A stretch of 64,000 bases of DNA from Epithemia pelagica (Eukaryota; Bacillariophyta; Bacillariophyceae; Surirellales; Surirellaceae). Shown here in pieces: positions 38,378 through 49,219 of this stretch. The translations under genes and the position numbers were made by a program. Each line of letters begins with the position of its first letter. Position 1 is the first letter of the stretch. The notes beneath the pieces were generated by a model. That model had not been told where the DNA came from and did not search any database. It worked only from the letters and a program-made list of their open reading frames with translations. The stretch spans positions 3,534,001-3,598,000 of the forward strand of contig OX337231.1 in assembly GCA_946965045.2 (NCBI GenBank), in the 5' to 3' direction.

Positions 38378-40045
38378 CAGTAGTTTCTCAAGAAGGCGTT
38401 TCCCGAATGAAACAAGCTCGACTCTGTCGTTGCTTTCCTTCTTGCCGCAATTGTGATTTGCAGAACTTGTTTGGGGCAGCAGTCGGCCCTTGCTCGCCAA
38501 AGACAAAAGGCATGACGACACTCGAACGCTCTGTGGTGGATGGTCGAAGACGCACGTATATACTCTAGCGTTCCTACAATATACAATCTACCACTCGAGA
38601 GTGTGACGAACGGGTCCAGAGTTTGGAATTCGGTGCCCTGGAAAGGCCATTGGTTTGTTTCAAAGACAGTCTATCGTGGAGTCCAGCAATGACGTTTTGG
38701 ACGAACGGATGGAAGAGGAGTATGGAATGGCGCCCTTGAAAGGCGACCATTGGCATGCTCTGTTCCTCCGATTGCAGAGTCTCAATACAGGAGGTCGAGT
38801 GGCTGTTGGATTGCTCTCGTGCCCTTCTAGTCTCGAACGAGATGTTCTCTCCTTTTGGTTCACCCTAGCAGTGATCGGCTGTGGCGTTGCCGTGCGTTGC
38901 AAGGGTGCCTCCATCCACTTGATTTTCAATGACGCGCAACTACTCATTTTCACTCTAGGCTGATGGCCACGACACGGTGCTGTTTGTGAGGAAATGGTTC
39001 TTTGGCGCAACACTGTGTTCGTTCCACCCTCTGGTGGTGGCAAAAGCCCCACACTCCATGACGAGTTCGTGCAATTCTCGAGTATTGATTGTGAGAGACG
39101 TGGGAACGACTGCGTAACATGTTGTAGGTGTTGCCTTCGATGAACGTTTCGTTGCCACCCATCCATGGTACTATTACTCTAGCGAATGATACATTGGCGC
39201 CACTCCTCTAGAGTAGAGGAGGCACTCTAGCTCTCTAGAGGTAGCTAACTCGTTTGGCTTTTCCACGATCTCATTGAACCGTGTACTCCCAAGCAGGAAC
39301 GCGTCACTTGTAGATCGGGATTCAGTGGCCTGAGTTGCAGCGAGAACCTCAACGCGACTAGAAAACGATGGGGAGACCAACAGACGGCGTGGGCAGGGTT
39401 CGTCTTTGTCCAGTTAATCCAGCTACCATGTCACAGTCGCATCGCTTGTTGCCTTTCCCTGTTTTTCTCCGAGCAATAGCAGCAATACCTGCATCCTGCA
39501 TGTTGTGCGCGCAGGGCGATTTGATTTTGTGCGAATACCGCATCAGAAAGGAAGTTTTTACTGTGGAATAATGTATGGACCCAATCTTGTTAAATATAAG
39601 ATCCTCATTTCACCTCAAAACGACTCACCATTTACAAGACTCTCCCATTTACCGATTTTTCAACGAATTTGTAAGCGGTTTGTTCCTTTGAATAAACCTG
39701 TTCCTTGAGAATTTTACGGAACTTACCGCTGAAAGTTTCATTGAAAAAATAAAAGAGGAGACCGCCATGAGAGCGGCCCATTGCTGTTCCGCTACCGTAG
39801 TTGGCTCATGTTGCTGTTGAGTGTCGTGCCTGTCTCCTTTTAGTAAGCTTGAACGGAGCAGTCCAACGTTCAAGAGAGTGCGTATCCTACAACAAAAGCA
39901 CCGCCAAGTTCGAATTGATTGCCTCTGTGTATGTTGTGCGAGAGGTGTATCAAGAAGAACACCACTAAACAACAATTTTGGGTCCTGGACTTGATCCTTT
40001 TCAGTTGGTGATTGGAAAAGGGCTGGATCGATCTCGCTAGCTACA
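38378..40045. other. Spacer between the tandem receptors
   Basis: No gene supported. Contains CTAG-rich palindromic words at 39170-39250 (for example CCTCTAGAGTAGAGG) like those at 33590-33950. The last ~100 bases should hold the leader of receptor copy 2. Confidence 0.5.
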
Positions 40046-42079
40046 ATGGAGGACACGATTCCAGCCGACAATGACGACGACGCCATGATGTTGTCGTCGT
40101 CCTCGCCGCCGCCCGCCTTGTCGAGTGCCCAAATGCGGGCGGCGACCTTGGCGGCCAAATATGCCGGTGGGTTGTCCTTGGTGGGATCGTCCTTGATTAT
40201 TTGGAATGTCTGGCACAAGAAACGTCATTTGAAACATCGCTTGAAACGACCGGTCCTCTTGAACATTTTGTTGGGCATGTCCTTGTTTGATTTGTGTTCG
40301 AGTTCCATGTACATTGTCGGCAGTTGGGCCATTCCGGCCAACGAGGCCAGTGAGACAGTATTCATGCCGCGCGGTTCGACCTTTACCTGTACGGCGCAGG
40401 GTGCCTTGTTTCAGGCCTTTGAACCGGCCATTCCCTTGTACAATTTGAGTTTGGCCTCGTATTATTACTTGACCGTCAAGTGCAATTGGAAGGATGACAA
40501 ATTGCAACGCCATGCCAGGGCCTTTCATGTCGGACCGGCCTTGTTTGGCTTATCGACTGCGCTCTACGGTGTCTTGGACAATCAATTTCATCCCAATGAC
40601 TTTTGGTGTTGGTTTGCCGGCACGGAACAATCCGATTTGCTCAAATTTCTCTTGTATTACATTCCCATTTGGGCCTCCTTTTTTGCCGTCGTGACCTTGT
40701 TTTCGCTCATGTATCGACATGTCCGCCATCAAGAACGAGCCAATCATCGCTACCAATTTGAACGGACCCTGGCGCAAGCGGCGGCCGCGACGGAACCACC
40801 CCCGGATGACGAGGACGAGACGGATGACTTGGAGGATGCGTCGTCTCCGACGGCCTCGCTCCGTCGCGGCAGTGCGTGGCAACGCACGATCCGCAATCGT
40901 TTGTTGGTGCGACAATCGGGCGTTCGACAAGGGCCTCAACGCCGCTTTTCTGGTCGTCTCAGTCGTCCCGTCTTGAGACAAGGCGTCTTGTATTCCTGTG
41001 CCTTTTTGTTGGCCTTTTTGTTTCCCACCATTTCGCGGACCCAGCAATTGCACAAGGACGATATCCGGTACGGTCTCTTGTTTTGCATGTGTCTCTGTTT
41101 GCCCCTTCAAGGCTTTTTGAATTCGCTCATCTATTTTCAACGCGACATTGGAGCCTTTTTGCTCCGTCGAGAATTGTGGAAACGATCCGAGTGTTCTTCG
41201 CAATATCCGTCCCATGCGCCCCACAGCAGTGTCTTTCTACGATCGACTCGCATGGCCAGTCGTCTCAGTCGATGGTCAAATCATGCCGTTCCACCACCAC
41301 CATTGACGGGTGAAGGTGCGGCGGACGAATCCTATTCGTCCTCGTGCTTGATGGGGGAACCTCCGAGTGGTTCCACACGAGACCCGCCCCTGTGGTCCAC
41401 CTTTTCTTCCTCTGCGCAAGCACGGCAACAACAACAACAACAATCTACTGTGTCACTCGAACATGGACCGCCCGAGGTGGATGGAGTGGACGATTCGTCG
41501 TCGTCCTGTTTGGTCTCGCAAAATCATTTGGGACAAGACTTGTATCTCTATGTGGTGGCTGAAGAAGACGAAGAAGAAGAAGAAGAGGAAAATTACGAAT
41601 ATGATGAACCGGACCAAGAAATGGCCAGTTCCGAACCCAAGGAAACGGATGCGTCCATGAAAGAAGACGATTTGATAGAACATGGAAAAAATCACAAGGA
41701 CGAAGCCACTCGTATGGAATCCACGTCGCCGTCCTTCAATACAACCGACGAAACGAACGAATATCCAAAGGACAATTTGGAAACTGTACCATCGGAGGAA
41801 CAAACACAAACACCATTGCCCATGGACCAGGAGCCTGGGATTCCAAACGATTTGGAACGTGGCGGATCCGTGGCACTCACGGACAAGTGTGTCGAGCGTT
41901 TGGATTCGTTGCCATTAGCGATTCCGACAAAAGCATTGTCGTGTCAAGTTCCTGGAGATCTCGAGAAGCAAAAACACGGATCCGACCATGAACGACTATC
42001 CATGGATGCAACTTTAGACACCAAGGAGGATGATGAGGAAAAGAAGGATGAACCCGAACCAACCTTGGATCTGTTGTAG
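40046..42079 (+). CDS. Seven-helix receptor, cAMP-receptor-like (copy 2)
   Basis: 677 aa, a clear paralogue of the protein at 36680. It shares NILLGMSLFD, SSSMYIVGSWAIPA, GALFQAF, NWKDDKLQRHA, FWCWFAGTE, LMYRHVRHQERANHRYQFER and TQQLHK. Seven hydrophobic segments are in the same places, with the paired Cys in FTCTAQG and FWCWF. The basic third inner loop (RHVRHQERANHRYQFER) is the best conserved cytoplasmic part and the likeliest G-protein contact. The tail after helix 7 is longer than in copy 1 and very acidic (poly-Glu near 41565). Ser/Thr runs in the tail could be phosphorylated. Intact, single exon. Confidence 0.75.
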   Translation: MEDTIPADNDDDAMMLSSSSPPPALSSAQMRAATLAAKYAGGLSLVGSSLIIWNVWHKKRHLKHRLKRPVLLNILLGMSLFDLCSSSMYIVGSWAIPANEASETVFMPRGSTFTCTAQGALFQAFEPAIPLYNLSLASYYYLTVKCNWKDDKLQRHARAFHVGPALFGLSTALYGVLDNQFHPNDFWCWFAGTEQSDLLKFLLYYIPIWASFFAVVTLFSLMYRHVRHQERANHRYQFERTLAQAAAATEPPPDDEDETDDLEDASSPTASLRRGSAWQRTIRNRLLVRQSGVRQGPQRRFSGRLSRPVLRQGVLYSCAFLLAFLFPTISRTQQLHKDDIRYGLLFCMCLCLPLQGFLNSLIYFQRDIGAFLLRRELWKRSECSSQYPSHAPHSSVFLRSTRMASRLSRWSNHAVPPPPLTGEGAADESYSSSCLMGEPPSGSTRDPPLWSTFSSSAQARQQQQQQSTVSLEHGPPEVDGVDDSSSSCLVSQNHLGQDLYLYVVAEEDEEEEEEENYEYDEPDQEMASSEPKETDASMKEDDLIEHGKNHKDEATRMESTSPSFNTTDETNEYPKDNLETVPSEEQTQTPLPMDQEPGIPNDLERGGSVALTDKCVERLDSLPLAIPTKALSCQVPGDLEKQKHGSDHERLSMDATLDTKEDDEEKKDEPEPTLDLL

Positions 42080-43290
42080 CTTTTTTACACGACAGGCGCA
42101 CAACTCCAATTCCTTTTTGCTGTGGTACGCACCCACTGAATTTGGCATTGTTACTAGCCGCACAAGAGCCGCGAACGATTTGTCCCATGTGACTGCCGAC
42201 AGCGTTTGGCTTCACCTACACACAAAGGTGTCATTCGTCGAGCAATCACAGAAACTGTCAGAGGACATGCCATGGCCGGATGCATGCTCATAAGTTTTCT
42301 ACAGGTTGTCAACAATGATGGCCATTTGTGACACGTGGTAGACTCCATGGATGGTGGTGTTCAATCAAGGAAGCGACTGTCGGGCTCCTGCAATGCTCGA
42401 TCGGGTCTCTCTTTGGAGAAAGCTGACCATTGGCTGACACGACCCTAGGTAGATACCTCGTTTCGGAAAGGATCAAATAAACACGTGTGGCTGGGAACCA
42501 TTGGTTGATCCAGCCTTTGGCAACGGAAGCACTGCTTACTACTCCTAAGTAGTACTATCTAGTTATTTGCCCTATTTGATTTGAGTCCGAGAAACAAATG
42601 AGGTCGACCTAGAGGACCATAATCCACAACGTACTCTGCAACTGGACGAGCCCAATTCCTAATGTAGTATCGTTGCGTGACATTTTTTGAATAGAAGCAA
42701 AACTTTTTGGAGAAGTTGTTTGTTACGAGATGGATCCATCTCATGATCTTGTCTTCACACTTTGAGAGAATGATGGATGCCTCGGTCGGGTGTGATCGAT
42801 CGTGGAATGGACTGGAATGTTATGTGTACACGACCAATCCCAGTTATCAAGAATCTCCAGAGAAATGACTGTTTGACACGTTAGGAATACCATGGAAAAC
42901 GATCCAAGGTACGCGCTTGGGAGTTGGATTCTGAATACTTTTCAGCGTGTGTGATGTCGTATCACATTGAAAATTCGCATATATATCCCATGACAAACGC
43001 TCCGCGTAGTTCCCGATTTGCTCGCTCGCCTGCGACTGCCAAAATTTTGCCACTCTGAAAAAGCTGTTCACATTTTTGGATAACTGTGACTCGATCCCCC
43101 GCGACGATTGAACCAATATTTCTCCTCCGACGATCCAACCTGTGAGGACGAGAACGACAAGGACGACACGAGAGAAAAAGCACCAGGATTGTGTGGTGAG
43201 CTTTTGGTGTGTGTCATGTCATTCCTAGAGTGTGGTTGTTGAGCTTGAAAAACAAGAACAAGAAACAAAACAATTCAAGCAAGGCACACC
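42080..43290. other. Intergenic
   Basis: No supported gene in these 1.2 kb. Scattered short frames on both strands have no protein character. The end should contain the promoter of the next gene. Confidence 0.5.
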
Positions 43291-45822
43291 ATGATGACAA
43301 CCACCACCAAGAAATTGCTCGGATCGCCCCATCCCGAATCCAGCGTCGAATATTTTGCCACCTCCTCCATTGATTCGAGTGATTTTGTGTCGGCCCATGA
43401 CGATGGTGAATCCTATGGCGGCAACAACAACCATGAGCCGGGACATGGTCGAGTCTTTGAAATGGCCTGGAAGTATTACGAACCCGATCCTAGCGGATCG
43501 AACCACAACCACCCGCGAATGTTGGGAGGAGGAGCACAAGAGGAGACGGTATTTTTCATGGAGGAGGATGGCGGTGGCAGTGGTGGACCCAACAGCCGTC
43601 TGCGCCTGCAGCATCAACAGTTGCAACGAGACTTGATTGCCGATGATATTCATCAACCATCACCATCACCACCACCACAGGAACCTCCGGCTGCCGCCCA
43701 TGCCTTGAACATGAGACCCAGCTCCACATCGTCGACAAGTTCCACCAGTCTCTTGCCCTATTACCAATTCACCATCAAGGATAATTCGGTAACATCGTCA
43801 CTGAGTGATACCTTTTCTCATGAATCCTCTCATGACGAGAGCGACATTAAAACGAGCGAAGACAGTTATATGGACAAGCAAGACCCAGATGGTGATGAGA
43901 GTGAACTTTCGAGACAAAGCGAGGATTGGATTCTGGAAACTCCGAGACATTATTCCAAATCACGCTTTTCGTCCCTCTCCTTTGGCTCCCAGGCACGACG
44001 CCACACCCGAACGGCCAGCCGGAAGCACCACACGTCTCGAGGACGACGAAACAAGAGGGCCAGTTCGGAGGGCAGTAGTAGTTGTTGTTCCGAGGACCGC
44101 GATTCCATCAAGTTGTCGGGCGTGTATTCTCGCGCCTTGTTTCCCGAGGATGTGTCGTCGTCGTCGTCCCGACCCACAAGGAGGAGGGGCACGACCGCCG
44201 GTCATCTCCACATTCCTCATGCCAACCGCCGGACTCACCGCAGCAGCAGTAGTAGCAACCCGTACGCTCCCACGGCCGCCGGAGGGCTGGGATCCTTATT
44301 GTTCTCCAACCTCGTGTCCGCCGCCGAATCCCTCCAACAGTTGCTCGTGTCCGAACCGTCCCGGACGACACATACGCGTACCACGAATATCCGAAGTTCC
44401 TCGTCCATGTCGACATCGTCCTCGTCGTCCTCCTCCGATTTGCAACAACAACAACCAAGTCTCGAGGAGAGTCATCATCATCATCACGACAAGCCAAAAG
44501 GAACGACGCCCCGAACCGTTGCCGAAAGCGTTGGTTCCTCCCCGGGAGCAGGAGCAGCAGGAGCCTCGTCGAGCCCTCGAAGCAATATTCGAGAATTTGC
44601 GGTCAGCGCCTTGAGTTGTACCAACTTTAGCTTTCCTCCCGAAGACTTGAACAAGATGAAGCAGCAACCCCTCAAAGGATGGAAGGGCATTGTCCACACG
44701 GGCACCGCCAGGCATCGAGAGGCGAACCACGAGACGCGTAGTCGTACTAGTCAACGGACCCCCACCACGACAACGACAACATGTCACAGGGTGGGAACCG
44801 TTGGAGACGGCGGAACGGAGCAATTGCACGTGAGTCTGGCACCCCTGGGATTTGAAGTCTCCCTCCATGCCCAGGATCCACAACTGCAAGAACCACCCCA
44901 ACAAGAACCAACGGAACATTTGCACGAACCCCAACACCACCACGGGCAGTCGTCCTTGGCGCAAAATCCGCTCGAAGGTCTTGAATACCTCGAACAGATT
45001 TTAAAAGGAGGAGACTGTACCCCACAAGAAACGCTTGTGCACCGTGTATTTGATAGAAATCCAGAGTTTGAAACAGCGGATCATCCTAGAGAGCGTCATG
45101 CACATCCAGTGCTATTGGATGCGGAGGAAAGTGAAGAAGAGGACGATGAGTCGGACGAGAGTGATGAGGATGACGACGACGAAGAAGAAGACGATGAGCA
45201 ACTTGATGTGGAGGAAGATTTGGAACCAAAGCGTGGTCCATCCGACGACGGCAACCAAGATCCACTGGATAGGATCCAGACGCAAATGGACGAGTTTGTC
45301 CTGAGTCGAGGTTCGCGAGACTTTGATGACACAGACGAACGAGCCAAGACAAGAACCAATGGGCGTAACAGCCGAGTGGGCAAGGCAGAAGACCCCGTTT
45401 TCCAAATTGAATTTGATGGATCCGACAATGTCGATGCCAATGTCGATGCCAATAATCTGTTTCCCAATGACCTGGTGGAGGAAGAGGAGCCGGAAGCGGT
45501 ACCCTCTCGACGCAGTCGTCGTTCCTTGTCTCCCCGCAAACTTCGGGGTGGTGGAAGCGGCGGTCCGGGTCGATGGAATTCGTCTTACCCGGGTCGTCGT
45601 TCCTTGTCTCCCCGCAAGGGCGATCGGTGGATGGCGCGATTGTGGACGACAAAAACGACTCCCTCCTCCTCCCAGCCCTCTCCCCAAAGTCAGTCCCAAG
45701 AGCCAGTATCGTCGTCCTCGTCGTCGCCCCGACGATCCTCGCGTGGTCGCAAATACCGAGAACGCTTTACCAAGTTGCGGTCCACCAGTCTCCTCCGTCG
45801 TCCACACTCCCAAAAGTTGTAG
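43291..45822 (+). CDS. Large disordered Ser/Glu-rich protein, unknown
   Basis: 843 aa from the ATG at 43291, single exon, not recognised. There are no membrane segments. Composition is typical of a disordered protein: poly-Ser runs, a His tract, RRxS-type basic patches near 230-270, and a strongly acidic block near 610-650 (EESEEEDDESDESDED). Near the end the module RRSLSPRK occurs twice, about 25 residues apart, separated by a Gly-rich linker, and basic Ser-rich sequence follows (RRSSRGRKYRERF). The acidic-then-basic architecture would suit a chromatin or cytoskeletal scaffold, but that is a guess. Codon use matches neighbouring host genes. Confidence 0.6.
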   Translation: MMTTTTKKLLGSPHPESSVEYFATSSIDSSDFVSAHDDGESYGGNNNHEPGHGRVFEMAWKYYEPDPSGSNHNHPRMLGGGAQEETVFFMEEDGGGSGGPNSRLRLQHQQLQRDLIADDIHQPSPSPPPQEPPAAAHALNMRPSSTSSTSSTSLLPYYQFTIKDNSVTSSLSDTFSHESSHDESDIKTSEDSYMDKQDPDGDESELSRQSEDWILETPRHYSKSRFSSLSFGSQARRHTRTASRKHHTSRGRRNKRASSEGSSSCCSEDRDSIKLSGVYSRALFPEDVSSSSSRPTRRRGTTAGHLHIPHANRRTHRSSSSSNPYAPTAAGGLGSLLFSNLVSAAESLQQLLVSEPSRTTHTRTTNIRSSSSMSTSSSSSSSDLQQQQPSLEESHHHHHDKPKGTTPRTVAESVGSSPGAGAAGASSSPRSNIREFAVSALSCTNFSFPPEDLNKMKQQPLKGWKGIVHTGTARHREANHETRSRTSQRTPTTTTTTCHRVGTVGDGGTEQLHVSLAPLGFEVSLHAQDPQLQEPPQQEPTEHLHEPQHHHGQSSLAQNPLEGLEYLEQILKGGDCTPQETLVHRVFDRNPEFETADHPRERHAHPVLLDAEESEEEDDESDESDEDDDDEEEDDEQLDVEEDLEPKRGPSDDGNQDPLDRIQTQMDEFVLSRGSRDFDDTDERAKTRTNGRNSRVGKAEDPVFQIEFDGSDNVDANVDANNLFPNDLVEEEEPEAVPSRRSRRSLSPRKLRGGGSGGPGRWNSSYPGRRSLSPRKGDRWMARLWTTKTTPSSSQPSPQSQSQEPVSSSSSSPRRSSRGRKYRERFTKLRSTSLLRRPHSQKL

Positions 45823-46472
45823 TAAGAGAACAACAACAACATCCTCGTGGGTGTCCCCCGAGAGAACCGAACACCTACAATAATTCATAATAAACAATCC
45901 TAGAACATGTCCGTTCCGGTCGCTATGGTACTTGCACCAAACGGAACGCGAACCACACACACAGAGAGAGACACCATCATTCTTGTTTGAAGTAGTAGTT
46001 GCTGGGACCTTTGTTCCGACAATACTAGATAGGTTCTTAAACTCGTCTTGCCAAACTCGGGGTGCAAGACATTCTTCGTTCGACCACCGAACTGGTGGAA
46101 TCCCCCACTGATACCGATCACACACAGTGGAGAGATCGAGAGAGAGAGAGTGCCACAGCAGCGATGAATGTCTCTACACGTGGACCGAGAAGCAGGATAG
46201 AAGGGACCTGTTGTGTTTCCCTGGTAGAAAGTCAGTAGAGAAAAGGAGTTTGGCCCATTGGCACCACCACCAACAACAAGGAGAAGAATCATGTGCATGT
46301 ATATATATATATTGGGTGTCGAATGTCGAACAACGTATATAATGTATACTTTCTAAAATTACACTAAATGGATACATTGCAAACTGTCCCCCCAAGAATG
46401 TTGCCATTCGATACCCTCTCGTCTTTACAGGCATGGTTGTGTGTGGAGAGAGTGTCAAAGCATTCTGTGTTT
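45823..46472. other. Convergent intergenic region
   Basis: No gene supported. Holds short (GA)n and (TA)n runs at about 46133-46149 and 46299-46312. Lies between two convergent genes. Confidence 0.5.
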
Positions 46473-47414
46473 TTAGCTGGGAACGGGGAGCATGGCGTGC
46501 GACTCGGTCGGCGGTGCCGATGACGACGAAGAAGAAGAGGACGACGATGAGTCCGCCGTGAGGAGGGGGACCCACCAACCGTGGGACGCTGTACAGGGGA
46601 CACTGAGACAGGTTTCCACGGCTCGATCCATGGCGGTGGTCATTTCGTCCTTTTGGTTATCAGTGTCGTCGTTTGTTTGAGTGGAAGGCGATGAAAAGAC
46701 GAGGGGAAACCACGACGAGTCAGTGGCGGCTGTGGCTGGAGCGGAATCCGGAAGGTCATGGCCCATCATGTAATGATAACAAATGCCACTCGTCAAGTCG
46801 TCGCTGTCTAAGTCATAGTAGTCCTCGTACAAGGAGGACTGTCCCGCCCACACTCGGGCTTCTTGCTTGAAGCGTACAAAATCGGGTGAGGCATACCATT
46901 GTTCTTGAATTTCGGCACAGGTCAAGTATTGCCGAAACCGACAGGGGGCAATCCATTGGACATCTTCGGAAAAGCGAACCCCTGGTCGTCGTGGTGCGGT
47001 TGGCGGAGTAGTAGTAGTAGTAGTCGTAGCGGGTTCCACGTCGTCGGGTACGGCTGGTTGGGATTTGCGGCCTTGTGGATCGGGCTTTTTCTTGAGTTTG
47101 GACTTTAGTCTTTGCAAAAAGGGTCCATTACTAGTAGTACTACTGCTGCTTGTTGGGGAAGAGGAGGAGGACGATCCAGTAGTCACTGATGATTGGGACG
47201 AGGATTGTTCCTTTGTGGTTCGATGTTGCTTTGGTTTGGACGGTTGTGGTTTGGAGGGTGGAGTGACAAAGACCACCACGGTCGTGTCTCGTCGTTTTTT
47301 GGACCAGGACGTTCGACGACTACTTTTGGTATTGGTGGTAGTGGTGGCGGCTTGCAGAGTCGATTCGAGAGAAGAATCGTCGTTTTCCGTCATGACTTTG
47401 GTTCGAATCACCAT
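46473..47414 (-). CDS. Conserved-type hypothetical protein next to assembly gap
   Basis: 313 aa from the ATG at 47414, which lies 12 bases from the N gap, so the true start is uncertain. The N-terminal half is Ser/Thr/Lys-rich and disordered, with a nuclear-signal-like patch (LKSKLKKKPD). The folded-looking core is RRPGVRFSEDVQWI followed by CRFRQYLTCAEIQEQWYASPD and FVRFKQEARVWA. A VxF...V strand followed by a WYS/T..(E/D)...FK segment is a pattern I associate with a family of diatom proteins of unknown function. The C-terminus is acidic and poly-Ser. Confidence 0.6.
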   Translation of the reverse strand: MVIRTKVMTENDDSSLESTLQAATTTTNTKSSRRTSWSKKRRDTTVVVFVTPPSKPQPSKPKQHRTTKEQSSSQSSVTTGSSSSSSPTSSSSTTSNGPFLQRLKSKLKKKPDPQGRKSQPAVPDDVEPATTTTTTTPPTAPRRPGVRFSEDVQWIAPCRFRQYLTCAEIQEQWYASPDFVRFKQEARVWAGQSSLYEDYYDLDSDDLTSGICYHYMMGHDLPDSAPATAATDSSWFPLVFSSPSTQTNDDTDNQKDEMTTAMDRAVETCLSVPCTASHGWWVPLLTADSSSSSSSSSSSAPPTESHAMLPVPS

Positions 47415-47426
47415 GGCGCGTTTGTT

Positions 47427-47626
47427 NNNNNNNNNNNNNNNNNNNNNNNNNNNNNNNNNNNNNNNNNNNNNNNNNNNNNNNNNNNNNNNNNNNNNNNNNN
47501 NNNNNNNNNNNNNNNNNNNNNNNNNNNNNNNNNNNNNNNNNNNNNNNNNNNNNNNNNNNNNNNNNNNNNNNNNNNNNNNNNNNNNNNNNNNNNNNNNNNN
47601 NNNNNNNNNNNNNNNNNNNNNNNNNN
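47427..47626. other. Assembly gap, exactly 200 N
   Basis: A run of exactly 200 N, a conventional placeholder length. Both borders carry the same GAATCACCATGGCGCGTT sequence (about 47405-47422 and 47627-47644). Confidence 0.99.
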
Positions 47627-49219
47627 GAATCACCATGGCGCGTTCTGTGGATTGGAGTAGTTTCTTTCTCACACACAAGAGAGAATGAAAGACTTTTGGC
47701 GCCTTGATACAACCAGCAGAAAAAAATGACTGACAGGGCCCAAGACGACAAGAGGGCAGAGAAAGAGGAACGAGAACAACAAGGCTGTGATCTGTGGTGA
47801 CTGTTGCTGCCGCCGTCTCGTTCGGGGGCAACGGCTGCGTCCAAGCCTCGAAAAAGACAAAAAAGTGACCGGTAAACTCCGTTGAAGACCCACAAGGCGT
47901 GCAGTCGATAAGTAACTGTATGTGAAATCCTTGCTTATTCCGATAAGTCGCGCCCTTGGACAAGCAATATTTCAAATCGTCGAGTGTACTATCTATGTTT
48001 AAGGAATTTTGGGGGATGGGGGATCCGGTACCGGCCCGCGTTCTCCAACGTTCGTTGGTGTGTCGTTCGAACCTCAGCATCCAGCGGACTTTTTACTTTT
48101 TTTGGTTCTTTGCCCCCAACGCGCATCCATATTCCAAAGAATTTGGCGCTCTCTCATCAAAGCGAGAGAGAGCCGTTCCCCCTGTTCTCAACCGACATGG
48201 CCAACGGCTTGATTTGAGTTCTCCATCTCCATCTGAAAGAGAGAATGAGAAGGATATCCGTTGTAGGCCCACTCCGTACTCCCGGTACATCTTTTTGAAT
48301 GTTCGCACAAGAGAACCGACCGTTGGTGGTTGTTCTTGTTGTGCAGCATTGGCCACCATGATGCACACACGTAGGAACTCCGGCCACCACACCCGAAACC
48401 ATAGTGGAAATGATGAATGGATTGGAACATTGGACAGTCGCCCACGCCACACTCGTTCCTGTCCGTGTCAAAGGAATCGATGAACCAGAACAAACTACTG
48501 TTTAGCTACAAGGAGTACAAGTCACGCATCCTAGAAAAGAAGAGAATCTTTTAGGGTCATTTCGTTGCACGACGAGAGAACCAACCGTCCCGAGAGCGAG
48601 AGAGAGAGAGAGAGTGAGTGAGTCGTCCAGATGATTGCGCACTGTGAAAAGTTGGTAGTGTATGGAACTCATCACGAGTGTGCGTGTGTGTGTGTGTGTG
48701 CCATGGATTGTTTTGTGATTACACGCAAAACGTTGGCTCCTTCTACAGACTACTCCTATCTACTGCTTCGCGGCGAGCAGTGTGGCATTGGAGATTGGAG
48801 ATTGTGGAGGAGCCTTCGAGCCATGGATTTCTCCACGTGGAACATGATGGGAACCGAAGCTTTGGTGGTGATGGTACAGGGATTGGAGTAGTGGTGGGAA
48901 CGAAGTCGGACAGCTGTTCTGTTTCTTGGAAAGCTGACTCCATCCAATGACAACGATAACAACGACACGAAGGACATTCATGGACAAGAAGGAGCAGCAG
49001 CCGAACGAAAGGAGAGAGAGAGAGAGAAACGAGAACCAGAACTCTTCACAAACAGTTGTGCGCTTTTGACAGCTGTCGCTGTCTCTGTCTTTGGAAAGAG
49101 ATTAACGGCCGAATCATTTCGGATGAGATTTTCTGTCTTGGTGGAACGACTATAAAGAAGTTTGTCTGCTTCTAGTTTCTGTATTGCAAGGATTATTGTT
49201 TGTTCCAAGCATATTCCCC
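47627..49219. other. Non-genic stretch with simple repeats
   Basis: No gene supported. Contains a (GA)n tract at 48596-48618 and a (GT)n tract at 48680-48700. The last part is the presumed promoter and leader of the plus-strand gene at 49220. Confidence 0.5.

Noticed and set aside
45112-46125. 337-residue minus-strand frame
   Set aside because: Mostly antisense to the acidic and basic repeats of the gene at 43291-45822. Composition mirrors the complement of Glu/Asp codons.
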